Shown piece by piece: positions 54,243 to 64,000 of a stretch of 64,000 nt of DNA. The notes under the pieces are model-generated. The model was not told the DNA's origin. It searched no databases and saw only the letters and a list, made by a program, of their open reading frames with translations. The stretch lies in NCBI RefSeq assembly GCF_033807715.1, contig NC_084591.1, positions 46,461,868 through 46,525,867 on the forward strand, in the 5' to 3' direction. A program made the translations under genes and the position numbers. Origin of the DNA: Cololabis saira. Its lineage: Eukaryota; Chordata; Actinopteri; Beloniformes; Belonidae. The number at the start of each line of letters is the position of its first letter. Position 1 is the first letter of the stretch.

Positions 54243-56530
54243 TTGGTGGCCGTCCACACCGAGAGGCATCACCGACCACGACCACCAGAAGCATCCCCAC
54301 AGAGACCCCCCCAACCCGGACAGACCGGGGCAGACCCCACACAGAAGGTGGAGCCCCCCCCCAGCTACCCAGGCCTGAGGGATCCCCATGACGACACCCC
54401 CATGGGCGGAGCAGGCACACCTCCCAGTGTGAACGACCCCCCTGAGGAAACACTGGAGCTAAAAACTAAAAGATTAAAAGAAAGTAAAAAATGCCTAAAA
54501 GTGTAAAATTTTAGAGAAATATATATAAAACTTAAGATGAATAATAAATAACATAAAGTAAAAAGTCACTAAAATGGATTAAAGTTTTAGAGATGATAAA
54601 AGAGCTAAAGAAGTACACACAATACATAGCTAAAAACACTAGGTAAATGAGATCAGATAAAAGCCAAACTAAAAAGGTGTGTCTTGAGCCTCCTTTTAAA
54701 AATATCAACATTCTCTGCGGCCCTGAGGTTCTCTGGCAGGCTGTTCCATAAAGAGGGGCCATAATGGCTGAATGCAGCCTCACCGTGGGTTTTGGTCGCG
54801 GTTCGGGGAATGGTTAAAAGGCCGGTACCAGAGGACCTCAGGGTCCGTGAGGGTTGATACAGTAAAAGCAGATCAGATAAATAAGATGGCCCAAGACTGT
54901 TAAGACACTTAAAAACCAGTAAAAGAACCTTAAAATCGATCCTGAAGCGCACGGGGAGCCAATGCAGCGATTTTAAAACAGGTGTAATGTGCTCCCGCCC
55001 TCTGGTCCTCGTCAGCACGCGAGCGGCTGAGTTCTGTAATAGCTGTAAGTTCTTAATACTCTTTTTAGGAAGACCAGAGAGCAGGGCATTACAATAATCT
55101 AAACGACTAGAGATAAAAGCATGCATCAGCACCTCCGTGCTGGCCTGAGAGAGAAACGGGCGGACTCTGGCTATGTTCTTAAGATGGTAAAAACCTATTT
55201 TCGTGATATTCTTTATGTGTGGAATAAAAGTGAGCTCAGAGTCAAAAATAACACCCAGGTTCTTTACACGTTGCGAAGGTTTAAAATCTTGTAGTTTTGG
55301 TAAAAGTTTCTCTCTCCGGCCTTCAGGACCAATAACTAAAACCTCTGTTTTGTCCTGGTTGAGCTGTAGGAAATTATCTGCCATCCATGACTTAATATCT
55401 GAAATACAGTTAAAAAGGGCATCAAGTGGCCCTGTGTCATCAGGAGACACGGCGATGTACAGCTGTGTGTCGTCAGCGTAACTGTGGAAGCTGATGCCGT
55501 GTCTCCTGATGACGTCCCCCAAGGGAAGCATGTAAAGGTTAAAAAGAAGTGGACCTAAAATTGACCCTTGGGGGACCCCACACTTAATTTCATGCATTCT
55601 GGAGGAACATGTATCCAAACTTACAAAGAAAGATCGATCTGTGAGATAGGAGCGGAACCAGTTAAAAACAGTACCAGAGAGGCCCACCAGGTGCTTCAGT
55701 CTGTTTAATAAAATGTGATGGTCTACTGTATCGAAGGCGGCACTAAGATCCAGTAGAACCAAGACTGTCAGTTTGCGGTTATCTAAATTGCACCTGATGT
55801 CATTTAAAATCTTTAAAAGGGCTGTCTCGGTGCTGTGGTTCATCCTAAAGCCAGACTGAAATTTCTCTGAAATATTGTTTCTTATTAAAAAATAATTTAC
55901 TTGGTTAAAAACCAGCTTTTCTAAAATCTTACTTAAAAAGGGTAAGTTGGATACAGGTCTGTAGTTATTAAAAATGCTGTGATCTAAATTACTCTTCTTC
56001 AGAAGGGGCTTCACCACCGCCATTTTAAAGGCGGCAGGGAAGACACCCGTCTGAAGAGAGTAATTTACTATATTTAAAATATGTTCCTCAAAGAATTCAT
56101 AAAATGTCTTTAAAAGTGATGTGGGAATGGGATCTAAAAGGCAGGTTGTTGGGTTTACCTGGGAGAAAACTCGACCAAGTGTCCTCGCATCAACCAGGGC
56201 AAAACTCTCCAGTGTTTCCTCGGGTAAAAGCAACTGTCCAGATGTGTTAAAAATGACATTTTGATGTGGTAAAAGACTGGACCTAATGTTGTCAATTTTA
56301 CTTCTGAAGTGGTCTGCAAAATCCTCACAAAGATTGTCTGTTGGTGGTTGTGAGGAATTCTTAAAATGTACATTTGTTAAAAGATCGAAGGTGGAGAAAA
56401 GAAATTTAGAATTGTTTTTATTGTCTGTAATGAGTTTTGAGAAATGGGCAATTCTTGCTTGTTTGACGGTTTTATTGTAGGATTTGAGTTGATCACGAAA
56501 TATCGTATATACTACATACGAAGTCAAACG
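54243..56530 (-). mobile_element. L2/CR1-like LINE, 5' truncated, intact RT ORF
   Basis: On the minus strand the ORF at 56527-54653 is followed by a ~400-bp 3' UTR with short C-rich and AAAAGT-type text. The endonuclease part is absent, so the copy is 5' truncated. Confidence 0.85.
54653..56527 (-). CDS. LINE reverse transcriptase, 624 codons, endonuclease missing
   Basis: Would copy the element's RNA by target-primed reverse transcription. Visible motifs: NYRPVSNLPFLSKILEK about 188-204, [16 protein letters not shown] about 259-274 (first catalytic Asp), GVPQGSILGPLLF about 317-329, SYADDTQLY about 349-357 (the YADD pair), QLNQDKTEVLVIG about 388-400, then the post-RT region (SSRLDYCNALL, HWLPVRFRIDFKVLLLVFK) to the end at AFI. 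The whole frame is free of stops, which suggests a young copy. The start Met is just the first in the truncated frame, and the apurinic-type endonuclease that should precede it is not here. Mobility in cis is therefore doubtful. Clade L2/CR1 is from motif recall; a neighbouring jockey clade is possible. Confidence 0.9.
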   Translation of the reverse strand: MTSYVVYTIFRDQLKSYNKTVKQARIAHFSKLITDNKNNSKFLFSTFDLLTNVHFKNSSQPPTDNLCEDFADHFRSKIDNIRSSLLPHQNVIFNTSGQLLLPEETLESFALVDARTLGRVFSQVNPTTCLLDPIPTSLLKTFYEFFEEHILNIVNYSLQTGVFPAAFKMAVVKPLLKKSNLDHSIFNNYRPVSNLPFLSKILEKLVFNQVNYFLIRNNISEKFQSGFRMNHSTETALLKILNDIRCNLDNRKLTVLVLLDLSAAFDTVDHHILLNRLKHLVGLSGTVFNWFRSYLTDRSFFVSLDTCSSRMHEIKCGVPQGSILGPLLFNLYMLPLGDVIRRHGISFHSYADDTQLYIAVSPDDTGPLDALFNCISDIKSWMADNFLQLNQDKTEVLVIGPEGRREKLLPKLQDFKPSQRVKNLGVIFDSELTFIPHIKNITKIGFYHLKNIARVRPFLSQASTEVLMHAFISSRLDYCNALLSGLPKKSIKNLQLLQNSAARVLTRTRGREHITPVLKSLHWLPVRFRIDFKVLLLVFKCLNSLGPSYLSDLLLLYQPSRTLRSSGTGLLTIPRTATKTHGEAAFSHYGPSLWNSLPENLRAAENVDIFKRRLKTHLFSLAFI

Positions 56531-56859
56531 TTTCTGTTATAAGTAAGATTCTTTATAACCTTCTCTGAGCTTTTGATGCAGCAAACACACAACTCTAGCC
56601 CTGCAAGTCGACGGATGACGAAGCCCACGTGCACCATAACAAATATGGATGATTTGCTTCCCAGGCTTCGACCTCACCGCATCCCACAGACACAACCTGC
56701 ATTTAGGTACCACTTAACTCTTCACAAACCCCAACGCAGATGCCCTTCATGTGCAGTCTGCACATGAAGGGCTGCTCTCACCCTCACAGATCGGACACGC
56801 TGTGATGTCACCGCCTGAAAACTGTTTAAGAACTCTGTTTTTTAGCTTTAGTAGTCACC
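56531..56859. other. short unassigned stretch between LINEs
   Basis: Contains CTTCATGTGCAGTCTGCACATGAAG, a perfect 12-bp-arm inverted repeat, at about 56742-56766. Confidence 0.6.
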
Positions 56860-57105
56860 ATTCCGTTGCTGCTTCCACCTGCCTCTGGTCTTCAGCAGGA
56901 GGGTGCCCCCTTATGATCCAGGTCCTGGTCCAGGTTTCTTCCCTCCTAAAGGGGAGTTTTTCTTCCCACTGTTTGGCTTAAGGCTTTTCTCCCACTAGGG
57001 GAGTTTTTACCTGCCATTGTTTATGTTCTGGGTCTCTGGAAAGCGTCTAGAGACAACATCTGTTGTATTGGACGCTATACAAATAAAATTGAATTGAACT
57101 GAATT
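56860..57105 (+). mobile_element. L2/CR1-like LINE 3' end
   Basis: Same 3' UTR as 8866-9503 (GGTTTCTTCCCTCCTAAAGG, TCTGGAAAGCGTCTAGAGAC, GAATT tail). Confidence 0.85.
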
Positions 57106-57479
57106 GAACCATTGTGGGAGGAATTGACTCCGCCCACATTCCACCCTGATCCACATATGATCAAATGATTGGAATAAAAACTCCAGGAAGTCCAGGAAGT
57201 GAAGAACTCTGCGGGTTTCTCTGCCGGCCACTAGCGTCTGGATCCAGACCTCTGGTTCAAGTTACAGAAGCTAAAGTAGGTAACTTGAGGAAGATTAACT
57301 AAGGTGGGTGTGTTTAAGACGGGTTCTAGTCCTGTTAGTTCTCCTTATTTGCCTAATTCTGCAGTAACCTGGGTCAGCGGAGACAGATTTTTCTCACATG
57401 GCTTTTAAAAAACACTTTCAGGAAACTGTTGGACAACATCCCAGAGGGGTTGTCCACTTTTTTGATAGTTTTTGTCTGA

Positions 57480-58020
57480 AGAGGCCCTGGAATCCACCCA
57501 CAGATGCCTAAACGACATTAAACTCTCTCAAAACCTAACGTTCAGTAAAACTGAACGCTTGTATTTGCTCCCTCCCTGCCCTCCTGTAGTCCAGAATCCT
57601 CTTCTGTCCCGGGTCTTGATGGCCCTCACTTTAACCAGGTAGTCAGAAATCTGGGTGTGGCTCCTGATGACACTTAGACAAAAGGATGTCATCGGGGTTG
57701 AACTTCCGGCAACCTCAACTCCCTGCAAAGTCATGTGGTGACCTTGAGAAAGCCGTTCATGCGTTGCTTAGTTCCCGGCTCCACTTTTGTAAAGCCCTTT
57801 ATTTGGTACCAACCAAACTTTACTGCGTTGTTTGCGGTTTGTTCAGAACGCTGCTGCTCGCCTGCTGACAAGAACCCGGAACCAAGACCACACCGGTCCT
57901 GTCCTGTATTCCTTACACTGGCTCCCAGTTGAGTTCAGAATCCCCTTTAAGCTCGTGTTGTTTGGTTTTAGTGCCATAAACAGTGTTGCTCCATCTTTCT
58001 GAAATGAGGTTTGAAATTTC
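57480..58020 (+). pseudogene. LINE post-RT relic
   Basis: Plus-strand frames read CLNDIKLSQNLTFSKTERLY, then RFVQNAAARLLTRTR and HWLPVEFRIPFKLVLFGF, with frameshifts. Same post-RT region as 54653-56527 but a different subfamily. Confidence 0.75.
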
Positions 58021-58025
58021 CATCC

Positions 58026-58560
58026 ACCCAATTTCAATTCAATTCAATTTTATTTATATAGCGTCTAATACAACAGAGTTGTCTCTAGACGCTTTACAGA
58101 GACCCATACCCAGAACATGACCCCCGAGCAGTTATTACATAAACAATGGCAGGTAAAAACTCCCCTGGTGGGAGAAAAACCTTAAGCCAAACAGTGGCAA
58201 GGAAAAACTCCCCTTTAGGAGGGAAGAAACCTTGAGCAGGACCAGGCTCATAAGGGGGGACCCTCCTGCCGAGGGCCAGACTAGTGGGTCAGGGACGGCA
58301 ACAGCACAGCAGGCAGGTGGAAGCAGCAACGGGATGACCAGGGGTGGGGACAGCAGGCCGGCACGCAGCTCCCGAAGCTCCGGCCCAATCATCAAGTCCC
58401 AGGTTGGGGTGCAGGGTCGGGGAAAGACTTGTGCTCCGTAATGCAAGCTACAAGCCACCCACGACCACCTGCAGGACAAAAGAGAGAAAAGGGAGGAGAA
58501 GGGGGGGCCAGCAGAGCCTCAGCAGGCCAACACTTGTCTGAGGTTCCACAGACGAGGTCC
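58026..58560 (-). mobile_element. L2/CR1-like LINE 3' end (minus)
   Basis: TTCAATTCAATTCAATTTTA and the GTCTCTAGACGCTTTACAGA text are the inverse of the 56860-57105 tail. It extends farther 5' than the other copies. Confidence 0.8.
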
Positions 58561-58723
58561 AAACAGTGGGGTGGTCCTATTAAGAACCTTCATATGTCAT
58601 GATTATTTTTGTTGTCCATGTTTCTATTTGATTTTAATTGTGAAGCACTTTGGTCAACTTTAAGTGCATGAAGCAGTGTGACAGACTTCAGGAGCCATGG
58701 AGGTTGCACGTGATGGTCTAGTA

Positions 58724-59848
58724 CAGGGGTCGGCAACCCGCGGCTCTAGAGCCGCATACAGCTCTTTAGCGCCGCCCTAGTGGCTCCCCGGAGCTTTTTC
58801 AAAAATGTTGACCTTTTTTTTTTCTTTTTTCCTCTTTCTTTCTCTTTTTTCTTCTTTTTTGCTTTTTTTCTCTTTTTTTCTCTCCTTTCCTTTTTAATCT
58901 CGACATTTCAACTTTTTTCTCAATTTTTTTTATTTTTTTCTCAACATTTCGACTTTTTTTCTCAACATTTCGACTTTTTTCTCAAGATTGTACTTCAACA
59001 TTAATCTCGACATTTCAACTTTTTTCTTGAAATTATGACTATTTCCTCGACATTTCAACTTTTTTCTCAACATTTCGACTTCGACATTTCGACTTTTTTC
59101 CCGACATTTCAACTTTTTTCTCGACATTTCAACTTTTTTCTTGAAATTATGACTATTTTACGGAGCCCCTAAAGGGACACGGATTTTTTTTTTTTAATAT
59201 AATGAGTTTTAAGCGTGCGCGTGAAACCTTTACGCGCGCGCGTAAAACCTTTAAGTGAGCATGTAAAGTTGTTTACGTGAGCACGTAAAACGTTTATGCA
59301 CTCACTAAAAAGTTTCACGTGCTCTCGCAAAACTTATAAGTGAGCACCTAAAAGTTGTTCTACGTGAGCGCGTAAAAACAAGTACATGGGAGTTTTGCTG
59401 GAACAGGAGACCATCAAGTTGCGCCCTGCTCTGCTTATGAATGGAAATGACATTACAGGATTTAGCTGAGCTATATTTTAACCTGGGACTCCATTATAAG
59501 TACATTACCACTTTGCTTGCAAGTAAACAACTTTACGTGCTCACTTTAAGGTTTTACGCGCGCGTAAAACTCATTGTAAAAAAAAAAAAATCCTTAGGGG
59601 CTCCGTACTATTTACTCGACATTTCAACTTTTTTCTCAACATTTCAACTTTTTTCTCGAAATTCTGACTTTTTTCTCAACATTTTGACTTTTTTCTCGAA
59701 ATTTTGACTTTTTTCTCGACATTTCGCCTTTCACCATTTGCCTTCATTCTAATACAAGACTTTTCATTTTTTGTGGCTTCAGACATATTTGTTTTTTGTG
59801 TTTTTGGTCCAATACAGCTCTTTCAACATTTTGGGTTGCCGACCCCTG
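58724..59848. mobile_element. hAT-type element with pyrimidine-rich interior
   Basis: The ends CAGGGGTCGGCAACCCGC and GGGTTGCCGACCCCTG are inverse repeats. Flanks GTCTAGTA/ATTTAGTA agree at 6 of 8 positions. The interior is TTTCGACTTTTTTCTCAAC-type repeats, interrupted by a MITE at 59159. Confidence 0.8.
59159..59608. mobile_element. MITE with CGGAGCCCCTAA ends, nested
   Basis: The left CGGAGCCCCTAAAGGGAC and right CCTTAGGGGCTCCG are inverse repeats. ACTATTT-like text flanks both sides. The interior is built from GCGCGTAAAAC-type units. Fragments of the family are at 22190-22315. Confidence 0.75.
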
Positions 59849-59859
59849 ATTTAGTACAA

Positions 59860-60080
59860 GGGTCTTCAGCCCTGGTCTGGTGCACTGTTCTGCATGTTTT
59901 AGTTGTTTCCTTGTATCAACACACCTGATTCCAATGAAGGGCCGTCATCAACTTGTCATCAAGTTCTGTACAAGTCTGTTTATGACACGGTCACTTGTAG
60001 GGTGTGTTGAAGCAGGAAACTTCTAAAACATGCAGGACGGTAGACCCTGGGGATCAGCGTTGAAGACCACTGGTCTGGTG
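59860..60080. mobile_element. MITE, CCTGCATGTTTTAG family
   Basis: Same inverted ends as 13886-14095 (TTCTGCATGTTTTAGTTGTT at left, AACTTCTAAAACATGCAGGA at right). It lies a few bases after the hAT element. Confidence 0.75.
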
Positions 60081-60448
60081 GATGTTGTAATGTGGCGGTC
60101 CATTAGAGGCGGTTTGAGACATGGAATATGCGGCGAGACTTCAAGCCTTACAGGGTGACTTTGGAATGCTCCTTCAGTACCATGAAGTCAGAATAAGCCA
60201 CCAGAAAGAGGTTCTAATGCCATTTAATGGACCGTTGTGGGTTTTTGTGTGTTTATGGGGCGGGGTGATGGGGCGTGCTGACTCGTGGCCCGATGTGTCA
60301 AAGGATCATTATTAGTAAATGATGGGAAGCATTAGTGACCAGTTACAGCAGTGGGACTGGAACCAGTGCGGTTTCTTCCATTAACATGGCTCAGAGATGA
60401 GTTATCTGGTCTGGGAGTGTGTTAGGTGCTGCTGGGCATTAGATGATG
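60081..60448. other. unassigned stretch
   Basis: No recognisable coding text. Confidence 0.4.
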
Positions 60449-61052
<604 letters not shown>

Positions 61053-61195
61053 GCATGTTGGTGAGGAAGGCTGGCGCTAACCCTAACCCTAACCCTAACA
61101 CTAACCCTAACCCTAACCCATGTTGGTGAGGAAGGCTGGCGCTAACCCTAACCCTAACACTAACCCTAACCCTAACCCATGTTGGTGAGGAAGGA
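61053..61195. repeat. interstitial telomere-like repeats in a tandem unit
   Basis: Two blocks of CCCTAA (61077-61119 and 61142-61178), each with one ACTAA variant and embedded in a ~60-65-bp unit that begins CATGTTGGTGAGGAAGGCTG. A third partial unit start follows. Confidence 0.95.
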
Positions 61196-61669
61196 AAATA
61201 AAATAGTAATAGTATAATACTTTTTTCTTTCAATTTGAGAATTTCTTGCATTTTGTTGCAAAAGTGCTTTAATTGAATTTGTGTGTGCTGATACCCCAGG
61301 CCCAGTCAAGGTCCAGATTTTGAGGTGGTGTCAGAGATCCATCCTCAGTTGTGATGGAACTCATCTTCACTGATGTTCCTGAGGTTATCAGCTACTCCAG
61401 GTCATTCAGTGCCATACACCCTCACTCAGTTCTTTCCACTGTTGGATGTCTTGGCTTTCCCACGATCCAGCCTGCAAAGCCTCTACAGCCCACTTCAGGA
61501 TCTTCTGAGAGTAGCCATGCTTCTTGTTAGTTATATATGGTTTATAGCTGGTTTTTGCGACAGTCTTCAGGTCCTGGTCAGCCAGCAGTACCAAAACATC
61601 CACCACAGCTTGTAACACTTTTTAGTGTTTTTCAGGTTATACAAAAACGAAACGAGATTAAAGCTGCAA
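61196..61669. other. unassigned stretch with a protein-like minus-strand frame
   Basis: The frame 61618-61406 reads VLVLLADQDLKTVAKTSYKP, then KKHGYSQKILKWAVEALQAG, with a protein-like composition. No family recognised; it may be a transposon relic. Confidence 0.3.
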
Positions 61670-62595
61670 GCAGCGATGAACGGGCCCTCGCACTCATGGC
61701 CACCCCATAAGCATATCAGAAATGACACCACTCACGACTTTCTATGTCAAACCATTCAAAAGTTATGGCAGAAAAGATGAACTATGAAATATCCACCAAT
61801 CAGAAGAAGGGGCGGGGCTAATTCATGTCAATGAAGGTCAAGTACTCAAAACCGAGTCAGAAGACACCACCTATGACTCTCTATGTCAAACCATTCAAGA
61901 GTGATAGCAGAAAATAGGGACAACCAATCAGAAGAAGGGGCGGGGCTAATTCAGGCCAATAAAGGTCAAGGACTCAATACGGAGTCCGATGACACCACCC
62001 ACATGTCTTTATCACAACCCGTTCAAAAGTTATGGGAGAGAAAAGTTTTCTAGGGGGCGCTGTTGAGCCGTTAGGCCACGCCCATTAATACAAACCATGA
62101 AATATCGAATTTTTCGCCAGGCCTGCCTTGCATGCAAAATTTGGTGACTTTTGGGGAACTATCAAATATGGACCAATCAGATGTCGCCACGGTAACACTT
62201 TTGAAATAGAAAAGTAATGTGCATTGTCGCAAGATGGAGACGCACATTTTGATATATAAAACACCTGGGTGCACATTACGGTTCGGGTTGTATTAACTGC
62301 CGAAGGAATGGCATAAATTTCGCCAGATGACTTCCTGTTGGGTTTCGGCCATGGCACCAAGAGACTTTTCTTTAAGTTGCGACATGATACAGGTGTGTAG
62401 CGATTTTCGTGCATGTACGTCAAACCGTATTGTGGGGCTTGAGGCACAAAGTTTTCTAGGGGGCGCTGTTGAGCCATTAGGCCACACCCATTAATGCAAA
62501 CCATTAAATATCACATTTTTCGCCAGGCCTGGCTTGCGTGCAAAATTTGGTGACTTTTGGGCATTCAAGAAGAAGCACTGTAAGTGCTCGGGCCC
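61670..62595. mobile_element. dispersed repeat family X, copy 2
   Basis: Begins GCTGCAAGCAGCGATGAACG and ends GTAAGTGCTCGGGCCCTAA. Internally it repeats AAGTTATGGCAGAAA and GGGGCGGGGCTAATTCA two to three times. Matches 45080-45895. Confidence 0.8.
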
Positions 62596-62853
62596 TAAAT
62601 ATACGGACTGCACAAGGTTTTGGAAATCACAATGTGCTCGTTTAATATGAAAAACAAACAGAAATGGTCACTTCAACTGTTGGCTTCTGTATCACACATG
62701 ACAGCAAGCGCCAAACAACCCCAAAAATAGTGTTACTGTAGAAAAAGAAAAACTAATGCTTAAAGTAAAGCACCCTCACAAAATGCTGATCCATACCGCG
62801 TGAGCCAGATGTAAGAGAGAGAGCTGCCTGATGACATCACTCCCTAAGGTCTA
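62596..62853. other. short unassigned stretch
   Basis: No feature seen. Confidence 0.4.
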
Positions 62854-64000
62854 TTCAATTCAATTCACTTTTATTTATATAGCATCTAATACAACAAAAG
62901 TTGTCTCTAGGCGCTTTCCAGAGACCCAGAACATAAACCCCCGAGCAATTATTACATAAACAGTAGCAAGAAAAACTCCCCTTTAGGAGGAAAGAAAGCC
63001 TGTAAGGACCCTCCTGCTGAAGACCAGACTGGGGTGGTCGGGGACGAGTACACAGCAGACATCCACACAGATGTGGTAGCAACAGCGGGATGACCAGAGG
63101 GGAGGTGGGGGGGGGGGCAGCTCCTGAAGCTAACATACATGTGGTTGATTTAGCTCTATTGACGAGTGAGGTCAGCTCAGGCAGGTCTATAGGATCAAAA
63201 CAGTCTAGAGATAAGTCAGAGCCTAGGGAAGTCGCTAAAACTGAAGAAACACCTACAACCGGCTGGTTGATTTCTTCTCTAATTCTCGTGATTTTACTGT
63301 TGAAGAAGCCCATAAAGTCCTCACTACTGAGAGCTGCAGGAATACACGGCTCCACAGAGTTGTGACTCTTTGTCAGCCTGGCTACAGTGCTGAACAGAAA
63401 ACGTGGGTTACTTTTGTTATCCTCTATCAACGTTGAATAATAAGCTGTTCTGGCTTTGCGAATGGCTTTTTTATATACTATTAGAATATCTTTCCATTCA
63501 CGATAAGAGTCTACAGACTTACAAGAGTGCCACTTCCTTTCCATTTTACGCACGTTTTGTTTCAACATGCGGATATCTGAATTATACCAGGTAGTCAAGC
63601 TCCTATGTTTCGAAACCCTTCTTTTCAAAGGAGCAACTTCATCTAAAGCTGAATGCAACAGATCAGCAGTGTTACTAGCAAGGAAATCAACATCTGCAGA
63701 GGTAGAACCCAGGTCACTGGCCTCCACTACTTCACTATTTTCCACTGTCGTAAGATGAGCAATGGCCTCCCTAAATTTAGCTTCACCAGACAAATATCTG
63801 CTAAAATAATACCTCCTATTTTGCACTTCAACATCAACAATATTAAATTCAAACGTTATTAAATAATGGTCGTATAAAAGGGAGTTTACAGGTGACACCG
63901 ACAGATCATCAGTTTCAACACCTTAGTTGAGAACGAGATCGAGAGTATGATTAAAACAGTGCTTCGGTTTGTCCACTTTTTGTGAGATACCCATTGATTC
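62854..64000 (-). pseudogene. L2/CR1-like LINE with internal deletion, runs off the window
   Basis: On the minus strand, from the right edge: the end of the endonuclease (HTLDLVLN-like text with a stop, then LSVSPVNSLLYDHYLITFEF), the linker region (YKKAIRKARTAYYSTLIEDN, FLFSTVARLT), then a direct jump at about 63130 from AKSTTCMLASGA into the 3' UTR (TCTGGAAAGCGCC-type text, GAATT tail at 62854). The whole reverse-transcriptase domain is missing, although the frame stays open for 347 codons. Confidence 0.85.

Noticed and set aside
62855..63898. 347-codon frame as a host gene
   Set aside because: It is the endonuclease/linker part of a LINE fused by deletion to its 3' UTR.

Overview
The window reads as vertebrate nuclear DNA, most likely from a ray-finned (teleost) fish. 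The evidence is one clearly recognisable vertebrate gene split by large introns, together with a dense mix of fish-type repeats: L2/CR1-like and other jockey-type LINEs, hAT, PIF/Harbinger, piggyBac-type and Tc1/mariner elements, tRNA-derived SINEs, LTR remnants, and many microsatellites and minisatellites. I see no bacterial-style operons, CRISPR arrays or rRNA genes, and no free-standing tRNA gene.

The one conserved host gene is a PAR6 polarity-scaffold gene on the minus strand (best fit pard6a). Its coding sequence runs from the ATG at 28033 to the TGA at 2430. Six coding exons (28033-27968, 19852-19630, 6774-6485, 5006-4881, 3786-3587, 2721-2430) join in frame through GT/AG sites into 398 residues: an N-terminal PB1 domain, a semi-CRIB, a PDZ domain and a C-terminal tail. 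The introns total more than 24 kb and are filled almost entirely with transposons. One hAT element sits exactly on the exon 5 splice donor and has duplicated it.

Layout. 0-2.4 kb: downstream flank with nested MITEs and a degenerate minisatellite. 2.4-28 kb: pard6a with repeat-filled introns. Intron 2 holds a four-level transposon nest (8.3-10.8 kb), two hAT elements with clean 8-bp target duplications and two of the three copies of one Harbinger family. Intron 1 holds the third Harbinger copy, LINE relics and a roughly 62-copy 41-bp minisatellite (23.86-26.39 kb). On the plus strand the end of that array runs in frame into a short exon-like sequence with well-formed splice sites, a possible nested gene. 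28-31 kb: gene flank with a near-perfect hairpin, a palindrome split by a solo LTR, and a small spliced ORF with a poly(A) signal. 31-44 kb: LINE relics carrying piggyBac-type, Harbinger and SINE insertions, a 5'-inverted LINE, a Tc1 relic, an LTR fragment and four minisatellites. 44-54 kb: microsatellites, SINEs and hAT remnants. 54-64 kb: a LINE with an uninterrupted reverse-transcriptase ORF, LINE 3' ends, hAT elements, an interstitial telomere-like block, and a LINE missing its reverse-transcriptase region at the right edge.

Only pard6a can be called a functional host gene with confidence. The two best candidates for something undescribed are the plus-strand coding-like sequence at the end of the 41-bp array and the small spliced ORF at 30.4-30.8 kb; both remain hypotheses.
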